DNA from: Peptococcaceae bacterium
GTDB taxonomy: Bacteria; Bacillota; Desulfitobacteriia; Desulfitobacteriales; Desulfitobacteriaceae
Length of the DNA: 34,655 bases
Direction: 5' to 3'
Assembly: GCA_031289815.1 (NCBI GenBank)
Contig: JAITOS010000051.1
Location: forward strand, 1 to 34,655
Shown: piece by piece, positions 1 through 8,530 of the stretch
How positions within the stretch are numbered: position 1 is the first letter of the stretch
Layout: every line of letters begins with the position of its first letter
The notes under the pieces: generated by a model
Seen by the model: the letters and a program-made list of their open reading frames with translations, nothing else
Databases searched by the model: none
What the model was told of the DNA's origin: nothing
Position numbers and translations under genes: made by a program

Positions 1-2
1 CC

Positions 3-770
3 GATAACATTCCAAGTTTTGTCGGACTTGCCCCCAAGCGTATAGAAATCTCCGAAAATAATCAGTTGGCGTATTGTAAAAACTCCCCCTATCGGGATTC
101 CGCGTCCAGTGAGGTTGTGCTGGCTGATCTAAACGCCGGTTCCAAGGAAACCGTGCAGCGAACCGACGACGTTACCTCCGAGTGGCTGTATGAATGCTCC
201 ATATTTGGCGACACCATCGTCTGGAACAAATATAGTGAGCCGAATGATGATTTCTCCTTTAGAATGGCTCAGTATAAATATAGCGCGATTTATTCCTATG
301 ATATCCCTTCCAAAAAAACAGAAGCCCTGACGGGTAGCCAAGAATTCTATGATAATCCCAGTCTGTACGAAAACCATCTGGCGATGGTGAAACTGCCCCT
401 AACCAAGCCGGGTCAGGCTTCCAGCAACGCGGAAATCGCCCTGATGGATCTCAAAACCAAAAGCATCGAGATCGTCGTCGATGAAAATTCCGCTATCTAC
501 CTGAATAAAATAGACGCCGCTTTTCCCATGACCAGAAGCAATCCGCAGATCACCTCCAGATATATTACCTGGTGGAGTACCAGTGACCGCGCCAGAGTCT
601 ATCTCTACGATTATTACCAGCATACCTTCGTGCAGATGTATGACGCGCCAGTGAACTTCGACAGCACGGAAATTTACCGGCTGTTTGAGAACGCTGTCAT
701 CCTCTACGAAACGAAACTGGACGACAAGGGGGACAGCCAGAGCCGAACCTTCTATGTGAGCTTGGAATAG
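3..770 (+). CDS. Beta-propeller/TolB-like repeat protein, 5' end truncated by window edge
   Basis: Frame is open from position 3 (DNIPSFVGLAPKRIEISENNQLAYCKNS...) to the TAG at 768-770; repeated blade-like units (VVLADLNAGSKET, IYSYDIPSKKTEAL, IALMDLKTKSIEI, VYLYDYYQHTF). Confidence 0.55.
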   Translation, partial: DNIPSFVGLAPKRIEISENNQLAYCKNSPYRDSASSEVVLADLNAGSKETVQRTDDVTSEWLYECSIFGDTIVWNKYSEPNDDFSFRMAQYKYSAIYSYDIPSKKTEALTGSQEFYDNPSLYENHLAMVKLPLTKPGQASSNAEIALMDLKTKSIEIVVDENSAIYLNKIDAAFPMTRSNPQITSRYITWWSTSDRARVYLYDYYQHTFVQMYDAPVNFDSTEIYRLFENAVILYETKLDDKGDSQSRTFYVSLE

Positions 771-901
771 ACGCTGTTGCGGGAAATCGTGCTACTCCAC
801 TTGGGGAAGAAGGATTGACAGACTTTGTTCATGTTGAACCTGCGACGGTAGGGGATTCATTATTCAAACATATCCGTAAATACTGCCGCAAAGACCTATA
901 G
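764..901 (+). pseudogene. Possible ORF remnant (..IDAVAGNRATPLGEEGLTDFVHVEPATVGDSLFKHIRKYCRKDL*)
   Basis: Short open stretch in a different frame just after the first CDS, with protein-like composition and no obvious start/SD. Confidence 0.25.
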
Positions 902-965
902 ACAACGCGCAAACAGATCAGAGGTTTTCTAGTTTTTAACGACACAAAATAAAGGAGGAAATAAC

Positions 966-1157
966 ATGAACTTTCTATCAATAGCAAAAATGGTGAGTAA
1001 TTTAAAGACCAAAACGGCGGCGGATATCGCTGCCCGCGTCGCCCGCACGGATTTAGCGCCCCAGGAAAAAGCGGCGATGATCCGGGGCTTCTCGGCAGTT
1101 CAAGTGTCGGGTAATTCAATGGCTATCATTGGCCCCAGCGAAGAACATTGGGCGTGA
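966..1157 (+). CDS. Small hypothetical protein, 63 aa, strong SD; possibly the 5' part of a decayed ORF
   Basis: ATG preceded by AAAGGAGGAAATAAC; downstream the same frame continues with three internal stops to 1370. Confidence 0.4.
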   Translation: MNFLSIAKMVSNLKTKTAADIAARVARTDLAPQEKAAMIRGFSAVQVSGNSMAIIGPSEEHWA

Positions 1158-1362
1158 AAATCGGTGATGACCGCTGAACAGCAGGTTAGATAGAGAATCG
1201 GCGCATACTTTCAAGAATCGGAGTTTACGCACGAGCGGCCTTATGACCACGGGTTATGAGGCTCTCGTCGTTGGTTCCTCGGTGAAGCCACAAAACACGT
1301 CAAAAAAGGTATTTACGCCGAGGCGTTGAAGCAAAAAGAGGAGCGGCAGAGGGGGGAAGCGC

Positions 1363-3711
1363 GTGAATAAGAAAAGAGCCGTCAAGGTTGGTTTGATCCT
1401 ACTCAATATAGCTCTCGTGTTCCTCTTTGGCAGTTACCTGCCGGGGATTGTCAGGCACCAGGTTCTGGGCGTGTCTCTGGAAAAGACGGGGAACTACTGG
1501 ACGGTCGTTCGCAGCGCCCCTTTCGACGCGGGGTATCAGCTGGGGATCCGCGAAGGGGACGAAGTGCTGGCTATCGATCAACGGAATCCGGCGCAATTCC
1601 CGTCGGTCAAGCGATGGAACGAGATCGAAGGCGCTTCCCTGATCGACATACGGCGCGGGGAAACGGTCTACACCCTGCGGATCGACCCCTATCCGGCGAT
1701 ACAAACCATCGTGCTGGACTTCTCGGAAATCGTTATAGGACTCATCTTTATCGTCGCCGGTTTTTTTGCCTGGATGAAGCAGCCCTACTCGCGGCGGGTC
1801 AGAGGATTGCTGGCCCTGAATTGGTTGCTGGGCGTCGTCTTCATCCTGGCGCCTGCTTCCGCCAGGGGGATGTTCCTGGCTAAAGAACTCTTTTTAATCA
1901 GTCTTTCCCTGACGCCCCTGTTCCTGATAAGATTCTTTTCTTTCTTCAGGCGGGACACGGCAGGGAAGTTTTTCCACTTTTCCGCGCGGTTTTTGCTTAT
2001 CTTACCGAGCGTTTTAATCGTGGGGCTCTGTTTCAGATGGTTGGGCGCGCCGGTTGCCGCAGGCGCCTTACGCACGCTGGTTTTAGTGAACCTTCTGACC
2101 GGCTCTCTGCTGGCGCTGGCCCATCTGCTCTACGCGATCCGGGTTCCCGCCGATCTGGTGCGAAGGAACCAGCTTTTGCTCATGGCCGTGGGATTATTCG
2201 CGGGATTAGCTCCCTTCCTGCTCCTGAACGCTCTCCCGCTCTTATGGCAGGGAGAGTCATGGCTCAGTCCGCGCCTGACGGAACTCTTCGTCGTCGTTTT
2301 GCCGCTCTCCATGCTCTACGCGATCTTAAACCGCTCCTTACCCAGCGCGCCGAAGCTCCTGAAAACGCTGGCTTGTTTTTTCAGCGCCGCTGTGATTCTC
2401 AATTTCCTGATGCTCTTTGTCTGGCCCCATAAGCAAGAGTATCCCAATCTTGTCAGCCTGTATTTCTGGCTGCTGGCTTTTTCGCTGAGCCTCGTCTTTC
2501 TGGCGCGCGGGCTGACCATCCTCTTGGAAAAAGTCTTCAAAAACTTGTACATCGTCCTTCGTCCGGCGCAGGACCAAACAGCCGGGAGTTATGCGGCTGT
2601 CAGAACGGAGACGGAAGCGGACATCCTGGAAGAGCTGAGCGCGGAATGGGAGCTGGAGGGAGTCTTCGCCATCATGGAAAGAGCGGGAGGCGTCCGGCGG
2701 CAAGAGGCGGTGGGGCGCTTTCTGGAGCGGCAAGGCGAGCGGCAGCTGCTGGAAGCCTGTTATGCGGAAAGAAAAAGTACGCTGGCGACGGGGGTGGGGC
2801 AGGTACTGCCGCGTCATTATCCCGCCGAGAGCTTTCTGTTTTTTGCCACCGCTACTGAGCAGTGCGGGCTTTTTCTGGGATACGCTTGTTCGCAAATTCG
2901 TTTTAATCCGGCGGACCTGCCCCAGCGGACGGACATCGGGCGTCAGATCTTTCAAAGGCTGATCGCCTGCGGCGAGCAGCGATCCCTGCGAGAAGAGCTG
3001 CGGCAAACGAGAGCGCTGTTCGAGAAAAGCCAACAGCAAAATCATTGGGGGCTGATGATCAAAAGACGGCTGTTGAGTAATTTAGAAAGAGAAAAGGAGT
3101 CGGTGGCGCGTGAAATCCATGACGGACCGCTCCAAATCAGTTGCAGTCTGAGCCGAAAAATAGCCGAGATCGAACAGGGGGGCAAGGATCAAACGGAGCG
3201 TGTGACGGCGGCCAAAGAACTCGCCGCTGATCTGGCGTATGAGCTGCGCGGTCTGTGCAGCGCCCTGCGGCCGCCGCCTTTTAACGAAGTGGGACTGATT
3301 CCGGCGCTGGAGGTTTTTCTGGCGGATACCATGAAAGAGGAATTCATCACGATTTCTCTGGAAATACGGAGAATAGAGCGGACACAACGCTTTAGCGATG
3401 AGACGGAGCTGGCGGTCTATCGCTTCCTGCAAGAAGGGGTGCGCAATGCCGTCAAGCATTCCGGCTCTTCGCGGGCGGAGATCACCCTGGGCGTTTCCGA
3501 ACGCGGCTTGGAGATTACGTTGAAAGATTTCGGACGGGGCTTTGAGCCAGCCGCGATCCTCGATCATTCAGCGGAAAACAAGAGCTTTGGCATGATGGGA
3601 ATGCGGGAAAGGATTGAGAGTCTCGGCGGGCAGTTCAGCGTACATTCGACGCTCGGTCAAGGGACGACTCTGGAAGGAAATATTCCGTTGGAGGTAATCT
3701 ATGAAAGATAG
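1363..3711 (+). CDS. Membrane sensor histidine kinase, ComP/NarL-type, with N-terminal PDZ-like domain
   Basis: TM segment + PDZ-like region (SAPFDAGYQLGIREGDEVLAIDQ), multiple TM helices, HisKA_3 motif (VAREIHDGPLQ), C-terminal HATPase (NAVKHSGSS, DFGRGF, GMMGMRERIESLGG). GTG start. Confidence 0.9.
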   Translation: MNKKRAVKVGLILLNIALVFLFGSYLPGIVRHQVLGVSLEKTGNYWTVVRSAPFDAGYQLGIREGDEVLAIDQRNPAQFPSVKRWNEIEGASLIDIRRGETVYTLRIDPYPAIQTIVLDFSEIVIGLIFIVAGFFAWMKQPYSRRVRGLLALNWLLGVVFILAPASARGMFLAKELFLISLSLTPLFLIRFFSFFRRDTAGKFFHFSARFLLILPSVLIVGLCFRWLGAPVAAGALRTLVLVNLLTGSLLALAHLLYAIRVPADLVRRNQLLLMAVGLFAGLAPFLLLNALPLLWQGESWLSPRLTELFVVVLPLSMLYAILNRSLPSAPKLLKTLACFFSAAVILNFLMLFVWPHKQEYPNLVSLYFWLLAFSLSLVFLARGLTILLEKVFKNLYIVLRPAQDQTAGSYAAVRTETEADILEELSAEWELEGVFAIMERAGGVRRQEAVGRFLERQGERQLLEACYAERKSTLATGVGQVLPRHYPAESFLFFATATEQCGLFLGYACSQIRFNPADLPQRTDIGRQIFQRLIACGEQRSLREELRQTRALFEKSQQQNHWGLMIKRRLLSNLEREKESVAREIHDGPLQISCSLSRKIAEIEQGGKDQTERVTAAKELAADLAYELRGLCSALRPPPFNEVGLIPALEVFLADTMKEEFITISLEIRRIERTQRFSDETELAVYRFLQEGVRNAVKHSGSSRAEITLGVSERGLEITLKDFGRGFEPAAILDHSAENKSFGMMGMRERIESLGGQFSVHSTLGQGTTLEGNIPLEVIYER

Positions 3712-4381
3712 CGCCATCAAAGTCATGATCGTAGACGACCATACCCTCGTGCGGCGAGGAACGGCGGCCTTGTTGGCCGCTGAGCCGGATATCGAAGTGG
3801 TGGGCAGCGCCGCCAATACAGCGGAGTGTCTGAACCAACTGCCGGATAGCCAGCCGGACGTCGTCTTGCTGGACATTTTTCTGCCGGACGGCTCCGGGAT
3901 TGACGTCATCGCGAAAATCAAGGAGCTCCTGCCGGGCAGTCATATCGTAATGCTTACCGGCGAGGAGCCGAAGAGCCGCGTGGAAGCCGCGCTGCTTCAG
4001 GGCGCCAGCGGCTTTCTCCTGAAGGACTGTTTGCCGGAGGAGATGTTTGCGGCGATTCGCAAGGCGGCCCGCAACGAAACGCATTTCCCGGAACATTTGC
4101 TGGCTCGGATGAGTGCCGGCGCGGAGCAAGAGGAAGCCGCCATGTTCCAGCAAAGGATCCGGATTTCCGCCTCCCTTACCGCGCGGGAAAAACAAATCCT
4201 GATGTTTCTGGCCAAAGGGAAGCGAAATCAAGAGATTGCCGATGAGCTGACGCTCTCGAAGCGGACGGTGGAGGGCCATGTGTTGAAGCTGCTGGATAAG
4301 CTGGGATTTCAGACCAGAAACGAGGCGGCGGCCTTTTATGTAGGGATGAGAGATAAGCGGGATTTTCAGGATGAGGCTTAA
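3701..4381 (+). CDS. LuxR/NarL-family response regulator (ComA-like)
   Basis: REC domain (IVDDHTLVRRG, VVLLDIFLPDGSG, GFLLKD) and HTH (SLTAREKQILMFLAKGKRNQEIADELTLSKRTVEGHV). Overlaps the 3' end of the kinase. Confidence 0.95.
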   Translation: MKDSAIKVMIVDDHTLVRRGTAALLAAEPDIEVVGSAANTAECLNQLPDSQPDVVLLDIFLPDGSGIDVIAKIKELLPGSHIVMLTGEEPKSRVEAALLQGASGFLLKDCLPEEMFAAIRKAARNETHFPEHLLARMSAGAEQEEAAMFQQRIRISASLTAREKQILMFLAKGKRNQEIADELTLSKRTVEGHVLKLLDKLGFQTRNEAAAFYVGMRDKRDFQDEA

Positions 4382-4559
4382 AAACCGGGTGTAAAAATTC
4401 CATCTTCTGACCGGGTTGCGGCTCATACAAATCATAGCATAAAGCCAGATTTTACCGCGCATGGGCCCGTTGCTTTTGGTTCAAAATATCGTTGTAAGAA
4501 CGGACTGTGAATATGGCTAAACGAGCGGGTTCGTCTGAAAAAAACGGGAGGTGTTGGCT

Positions 4560-4736
4560 TTGAATTCAGCAAACAACAGCGATCAACAGCAGAGTACGCC
4601 CTTAACGTCGGAACTTGAAAAATTTAAATATGAAGTGGCTCAGGAAATCGGGTTGGCCGGTAGGAAGGCTAAAAAGATCGAATCGCCGGCGCAGATCAAA
4701 CCGGCGGACTTCATGACCGGTCGCCAGAGAGATTGA
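4560..4736 (+). CDS. Small acid-soluble spore protein (alpha/beta-like), divergent
   Basis: Contains LEKFKYEVAQEIGL, matching the KYEIAxELG motif with GPR-type cleavage context; C-term FMTGRQRD; SD GGGAGG before TTG 4560 (GTG 4551 is an alternative start). Confidence 0.6.
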   Translation: MNSANNSDQQQSTPLTSELEKFKYEVAQEIGLAGRKAKKIESPAQIKPADFMTGRQRD

Positions 4737-4755
4737 TGGAAAAAAGCTAAAGGGC

Positions 4756-4808
4756 AAGAGACTGCCTCCGAACAGACGGGGATCGTCTGGGGGAAGCAGT
4801 CTCTTTTT
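4756..4808 (+). terminator. Rho-independent terminator after SASP-like ORF
   Basis: AAGAGACTGC ... GCAGTCTCTT + T5, with nested CAGAC/GTCTG stem. Confidence 0.8.
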
Positions 4809-4935
4809 GGCCGCCGGAATAAGGCGAATTGAGAATTGAGAGAGGAGAACGGCGATCCTATGGGATGAAGGGTTGATGAGTTTCGCCAATCCATAGGGAA
4901 AGGCGGATCCGGGCGGCTGTTTACTGAAACGCCGT

Positions 4936-5922
4936 CTATTGAAAATAAGCCGCGTAATTTTTTTCATTGATCTCCGGATGGAGACTCATTCCCAGACCGC
5001 CGGCAATAATCCGGGCCGTGGAGTCAATCAGGGTGTCGATCTCTTTGGGCGTCACCATCAAGCTACCGTTAAAGGGCGAGAGAACTTCGGTCAATATTTT
5101 TTCCGTCGTCTGTTGATTGAGTTCTTTGTAAAGCCGATAAAGAGAAGGACTGGTCTTTAATTCATCCAGCAAAATTTCCAGCGTGTGGTGCGCGATAACC
5201 GCGGCGTTGACCACGGTCGGGACGCCGATCGCCAAAATCTTGCAACCGATCGTTTCCTGGGTCAAACCCATGCGGCGGTTGCCGACGCCGGAGCCGGGGC
5301 TGATGCCGGTATCAGCCAACTGAATGCTGGCGCCGATCCGGTCCAGGGAACCGGCGGCCAAAGAATCAATGGCAATGACCAAATCCGGGTGTACGTGCTC
5401 GACGATACCCCGGATGATTTCGGCGGTTTCAATGCCCGTCAGGCCGAGAACACCGGGCGTAATGGCGCTTACCTTGCGCAGCTTGCCTTTTACTGCCGCC
5501 GGTGTAAATTGAAATAAATGGCGGGTAACGAGGCTCTTGTTAACCACCTGCGGGCCGAGGGCGTCCGGGGTGGCGTTCCAGTTGCCCAAACCGACCAACA
5601 GGATGCTGGCGTCTTCGCCGAGCGCCATCATCGTGATCAACTTCTTTCCCAATATTTCAGTTATTTCCTGATGTGCGGTATAATTGTTAGAAAGAATCGA
5701 GGGCGCTTCAATCGTGACATACTGACCCAAGGGCCGCCCCATCTGGCGTGATCCCTCTTCTGTTTCTATCGTGATGGTGGTGACGGTTGCGTGTGGCGTT
5801 TTCTCCTGCGTCATGGTTACGCCGGCAATTTCTTCCTGGCCTTGTCCGCGCAGAAGTTCATGGGCTTCGATGGCCATGTCCAGGTTCACCTTAAAAAAAT
5901 GGAATAATTCGTCTTTCTTCAT
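4936..5922 (-). CDS. gpr: GPR endopeptidase (germination protease)
   Basis: Protein has GPR hallmarks (LLVGLGNWNATPDALGPQVV, VIAIDSLAAGSLDRIGASIQLADTGISPGSGVGNRR). ATG 5922 with SD GGAGG preferred over ORF start 5955. Confidence 0.95.
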   Translation of the reverse strand: MKKDELFHFFKVNLDMAIEAHELLRGQGQEEIAGVTMTQEKTPHATVTTITIETEEGSRQMGRPLGQYVTIEAPSILSNNYTAHQEITEILGKKLITMMALGEDASILLVGLGNWNATPDALGPQVVNKSLVTRHLFQFTPAAVKGKLRKVSAITPGVLGLTGIETAEIIRGIVEHVHPDLVIAIDSLAAGSLDRIGASIQLADTGISPGSGVGNRRMGLTQETIGCKILAIGVPTVVNAAVIAHHTLEILLDELKTSPSLYRLYKELNQQTTEKILTEVLSPFNGSLMVTPKEIDTLIDSTARIIAGGLGMSLHPEINEKNYAAYFQ

Positions 5923-5968
5923 GAGGAAGCCCTCCTTCAGCTGTCGGAGAAACAATAGCGAGATGTTT

Positions 5969-5998
5969 TAGTATGAAAAATTGCCGGATAAATTATAC
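5969..5998 (-). promoter_or_regulatory. Putative sigma-G-type promoter for gpr
   Basis: Minus strand GTATA-N18-CATACTA upstream of gpr, matching gHATR-N17/18-CATnHTA. Confidence 0.6.
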
Positions 5999-6072
5999 TA
6001 CGAATGTTTTTTAGCAAATTCTCTAGTTAGGAAACGTTTCACTTGCTATAATGGGATATGGGGGATGAAACC

Positions 6073-6624
6073 GTGCGGGTGATTGCCGGGGAATTAGGCG
6101 GCAGGCGCATTAAATCAGTCAAAGGGATGGAAACCCGTCCGACAGCCGATAAAGTAAAGGGCGCTGTTTTTAATGTATTGCGGGAAAAGATAAATGACGC
6201 GCGCGTCCTGGATCTCTTCGCCGGTACGGGGAATATGGCCGTTGAGGCGATTTCCCGGGGGGCTGCGTCCGCTGTCCTGGTGGAACATCATTTGCCTGCT
6301 TGCCGGGTAATCAGGGAAAACATGAAGGTCATGGGCATAGAGCAGAGAGTAACCGTTGCTCGCATGGACGTATTTTTATTTCTTGCGCAGTGGAAGGATC
6401 AGAGATTTGACTTGATTTTCCTTGATCCTCCTTATCACCAGGGCTTGGTGAATCAGACGCTGGCCCGGATGGCTCCGTTAGCTATACTTTCTGAACGGGG
6501 AGTCATTGTGGCGGAAACCGGCTGTAATGAAGAATTGCAGCCTACCGGACAGTTTAAAATCTGTCAGACTGGAAGGTATGGGGATACACGGATCTGGTAT
6601 TTACAGAGATGGGATTTAAAATAA
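6073..6624 (+). CDS. rsmD: 16S rRNA (guanine966-N2)-methyltransferase RsmD
   Basis: MRVIAGELGGRRIK...TRPTADKVKGAVFNVL, VLDLFAGTGNMAVEAISRGA, LIFLDPPY. GTG 6073 preferred (SD GGGGGAT); ORF track start is 6058. Confidence 0.93.
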   Translation: MRVIAGELGGRRIKSVKGMETRPTADKVKGAVFNVLREKINDARVLDLFAGTGNMAVEAISRGAASAVLVEHHLPACRVIRENMKVMGIEQRVTVARMDVFLFLAQWKDQRFDLIFLDPPYHQGLVNQTLARMAPLAILSERGVIVAETGCNEELQPTGQFKICQTGRYGDTRIWYLQRWDLK

Positions 6625-6637
6625 GGGGGAATGGTTT

Positions 6638-7135
6638 TTGGAACGGGACGTCTTTAGTATGTTGGAAGAAGTTGAGGAAATCATTGATCGGGCGACAAAA
6701 ATACCGCTGACAGGCAAGGTGCTCATTGACGACAGCGCGGTATTTGATTTAATCGACCAGATCAAAGCGGCCCTGCCGGAAGAGATCAAGGATGCCCAGT
6801 GGATATTAAACGAGCGCCAGCACATCATGGATGAAGCTCAGGTAGAATCTCAGCGTATTGTCGAAAAAGGAAGAACCTATGTAGAGAAGATGACGGCGGA
6901 ATCGGAAATCAACCGGCAAGCGCAGGCGTATGCGGAGGACTTGGTGAGGCAGGCGCAAGCCTATGCTCAGGAGGTGAAAACCGGCGCTCTGCAATACGCC
7001 GACGAGCTGTTTCAATATGCGGAGACCAAAATGATGGCAAGTTATCAGGCCATCCAGCATAATCGCGAAGAACTGAAGAATAATGCCGTTAAGGCGGAAG
7101 AAAGGGAAAAAGAGCAGGGAAAAGCGAAGGAATAG
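6638..7135 (+). CDS. Coiled-coil/ATPase-like protein of the rsmD-ylbJ neighbourhood
   Basis: Ala/Gln/Glu-rich helical protein; TTG start; located between rsmD and ylbJ as in many spore-forming clostridia. Confidence 0.6.
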   Translation: MERDVFSMLEEVEEIIDRATKIPLTGKVLIDDSAVFDLIDQIKAALPEEIKDAQWILNERQHIMDEAQVESQRIVEKGRTYVEKMTAESEINRQAQAYAEDLVRQAQAYAQEVKTGALQYADELFQYAETKMMASYQAIQHNREELKNNAVKAEEREKEQGKAKE

Positions 7136-7155
7136 CCAGGAAGACAGGGCCGGAA

Positions 7156-8313
7156 TCAGCGCGCCCGCTGACGCAGATGACAGAGCCAGCCCAGGCAGAA
7201 GAGCGGCACGATCAGGAGGAGGAAGCCCTGAAAGCTCAACTGCCAGGTCAGCCAAAACGGAGAGGGAAGAAAGATCCCCGGAGGGCTGGCCGCCGGAATC
7301 TTGACCAGGGGCAGGAAACACTGACTGAAGCCCATCGCGAGGAAGGCGTGAAGCAAGCGGCCATATACATAGGGTTTTACACTTAATTCATTGCCGATAA
7401 AGCCGGCGACCTGCGCCAGAATCGACAAGCCGCTCCAGCCCATGAGCCAGCAGATAAGGCCGGTTTGTCCGGCGGAAGGAGTAAAAGCGGTAATTGTATT
7501 CCGGCAGCCGAGCGTCATTTCCACGACGCCGCTGAGCAGGGCTTCCCAGCCGTTGCTGCTGATAAAGGGCAACAGACCGTGTAGCGCCGCGCCCAGCAGA
7601 GAGAAAAGCTGCCAAAGCGACAGCAGGCGAATCACGACCGCGAAGAATACGATAAAGCCGCCGACCGCTAAGGTGGTTTGGACGCTGACCCGGATGGCGT
7701 TTCCCAGCAGTTGTCCGACCGGAACCTGCTGAGCTCGCAATTGCCTGGACAATACACGAAAATTATTTTTTAAAGGCGGGGAAAGAGGCGCGGCGGGCTG
7801 GGAAGGTTGAGGAGGATGAAGAAAGCGGAAAAGAACGCCGACGGCCAGATTGGCGGAATAGACGGAAGCGGCGATGACAGCGCCCAGCCGGGGTTGCTGC
7901 ATCATGCCGGCGGCCACCGCGCCGAACATGAATCCGGGGCTGGGGTTATTGGTGAAAGCGATCAGATGTTCCGCTTCTTCCTTGTTGAGCTCTCCTTGCT
8001 GATATAAACGGTCGGTCAGTATGGCCCCGATGGGAAACCCTGAAGTGTAGCCCATAGCGATGACAAAAGAGGCGGCGCCGGGAAGGCGAAAGATGGGGCG
8101 CATCAGAGGTTCCAACAGGGCGCCGAGCAGGCGCGCCAAACCGGCCCCCATCAGCAATTCGGCTAAAATGAAAAAGGGGAGCAGGGCCGGCAGGACAAAC
8201 TGCCACCAAAGCGTTAAACCCTGGACGGCGGCGGCAATGACTTCCTGAGGATGGAAAAGCATCGAAACAGCGAGAAAGAGGAAGAGCAATAACTTAGTAT
8301 ACATCGTATCCAC
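7156..8313 (-). CDS. ylbJ: Sporulation integral membrane protein YlbJ
   Basis: Polytopic Gate-domain protein (LLPFFILAELLMGAGLARLLG, GYTSGFPIGAILTDRLYQQGELNKEEAEHLIAFTNNPSPGFMFGAVAAGM). Confidence 0.9.
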   Translation of the reverse strand: MDTMYTKLLLFLFLAVSMLFHPQEVIAAAVQGLTLWWQFVLPALLPFFILAELLMGAGLARLLGALLEPLMRPIFRLPGAASFVIAMGYTSGFPIGAILTDRLYQQGELNKEEAEHLIAFTNNPSPGFMFGAVAAGMMQQPRLGAVIAASVYSANLAVGVLFRFLHPPQPSQPAAPLSPPLKNNFRVLSRQLRAQQVPVGQLLGNAIRVSVQTTLAVGGFIVFFAVVIRLLSLWQLFSLLGAALHGLLPFISSNGWEALLSGVVEMTLGCRNTITAFTPSAGQTGLICWLMGWSGLSILAQVAGFIGNELSVKPYVYGRLLHAFLAMGFSQCFLPLVKIPAASPPGIFLPSPFWLTWQLSFQGFLLLIVPLFCLGWLCHLRQRAR

Positions 8314-8530
8314 CTGCCCTTATTGTATCTATATGGGAGGGGCGGCGGCGATAGAAGCGCCGGGAAGAAAGAACGCGTATTCTAAATTGACAGAAATAAG
8401 AGACATCTTTAGAAAATCTTGAAATTTGTCGCAACTGTGCTAAACTATTGAATGTGTGCATTTTTTGAAATGATGAGAAATGTTAAGGACCCTGAAGGTG
8501 AGGTCCAGCATAAAGGAGGAGGAGAGTAAC

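Noticed and set aside
2338-3045. Long minus-strand ORFs antisense to the kinase, response regulator, recQ and others (e.g. 3635..4462, 29905..30696)
   Set aside because: They lie opposite clearly coding plus-strand genes and have Arg/Gln/His-rich compositions typical of shadow ORFs.
4381-4550. Sigma-G promoter for the SASP-like ORF
   Set aside because: GAATA at about 4509 lacks a CATnnTA at the right spacing; no convincing match found.
6031-6040. GAAACGTTTC palindrome upstream of rsmD as a CcpA cre site
   Set aside because: Flanking positions do not match the cre consensus; too short to call.
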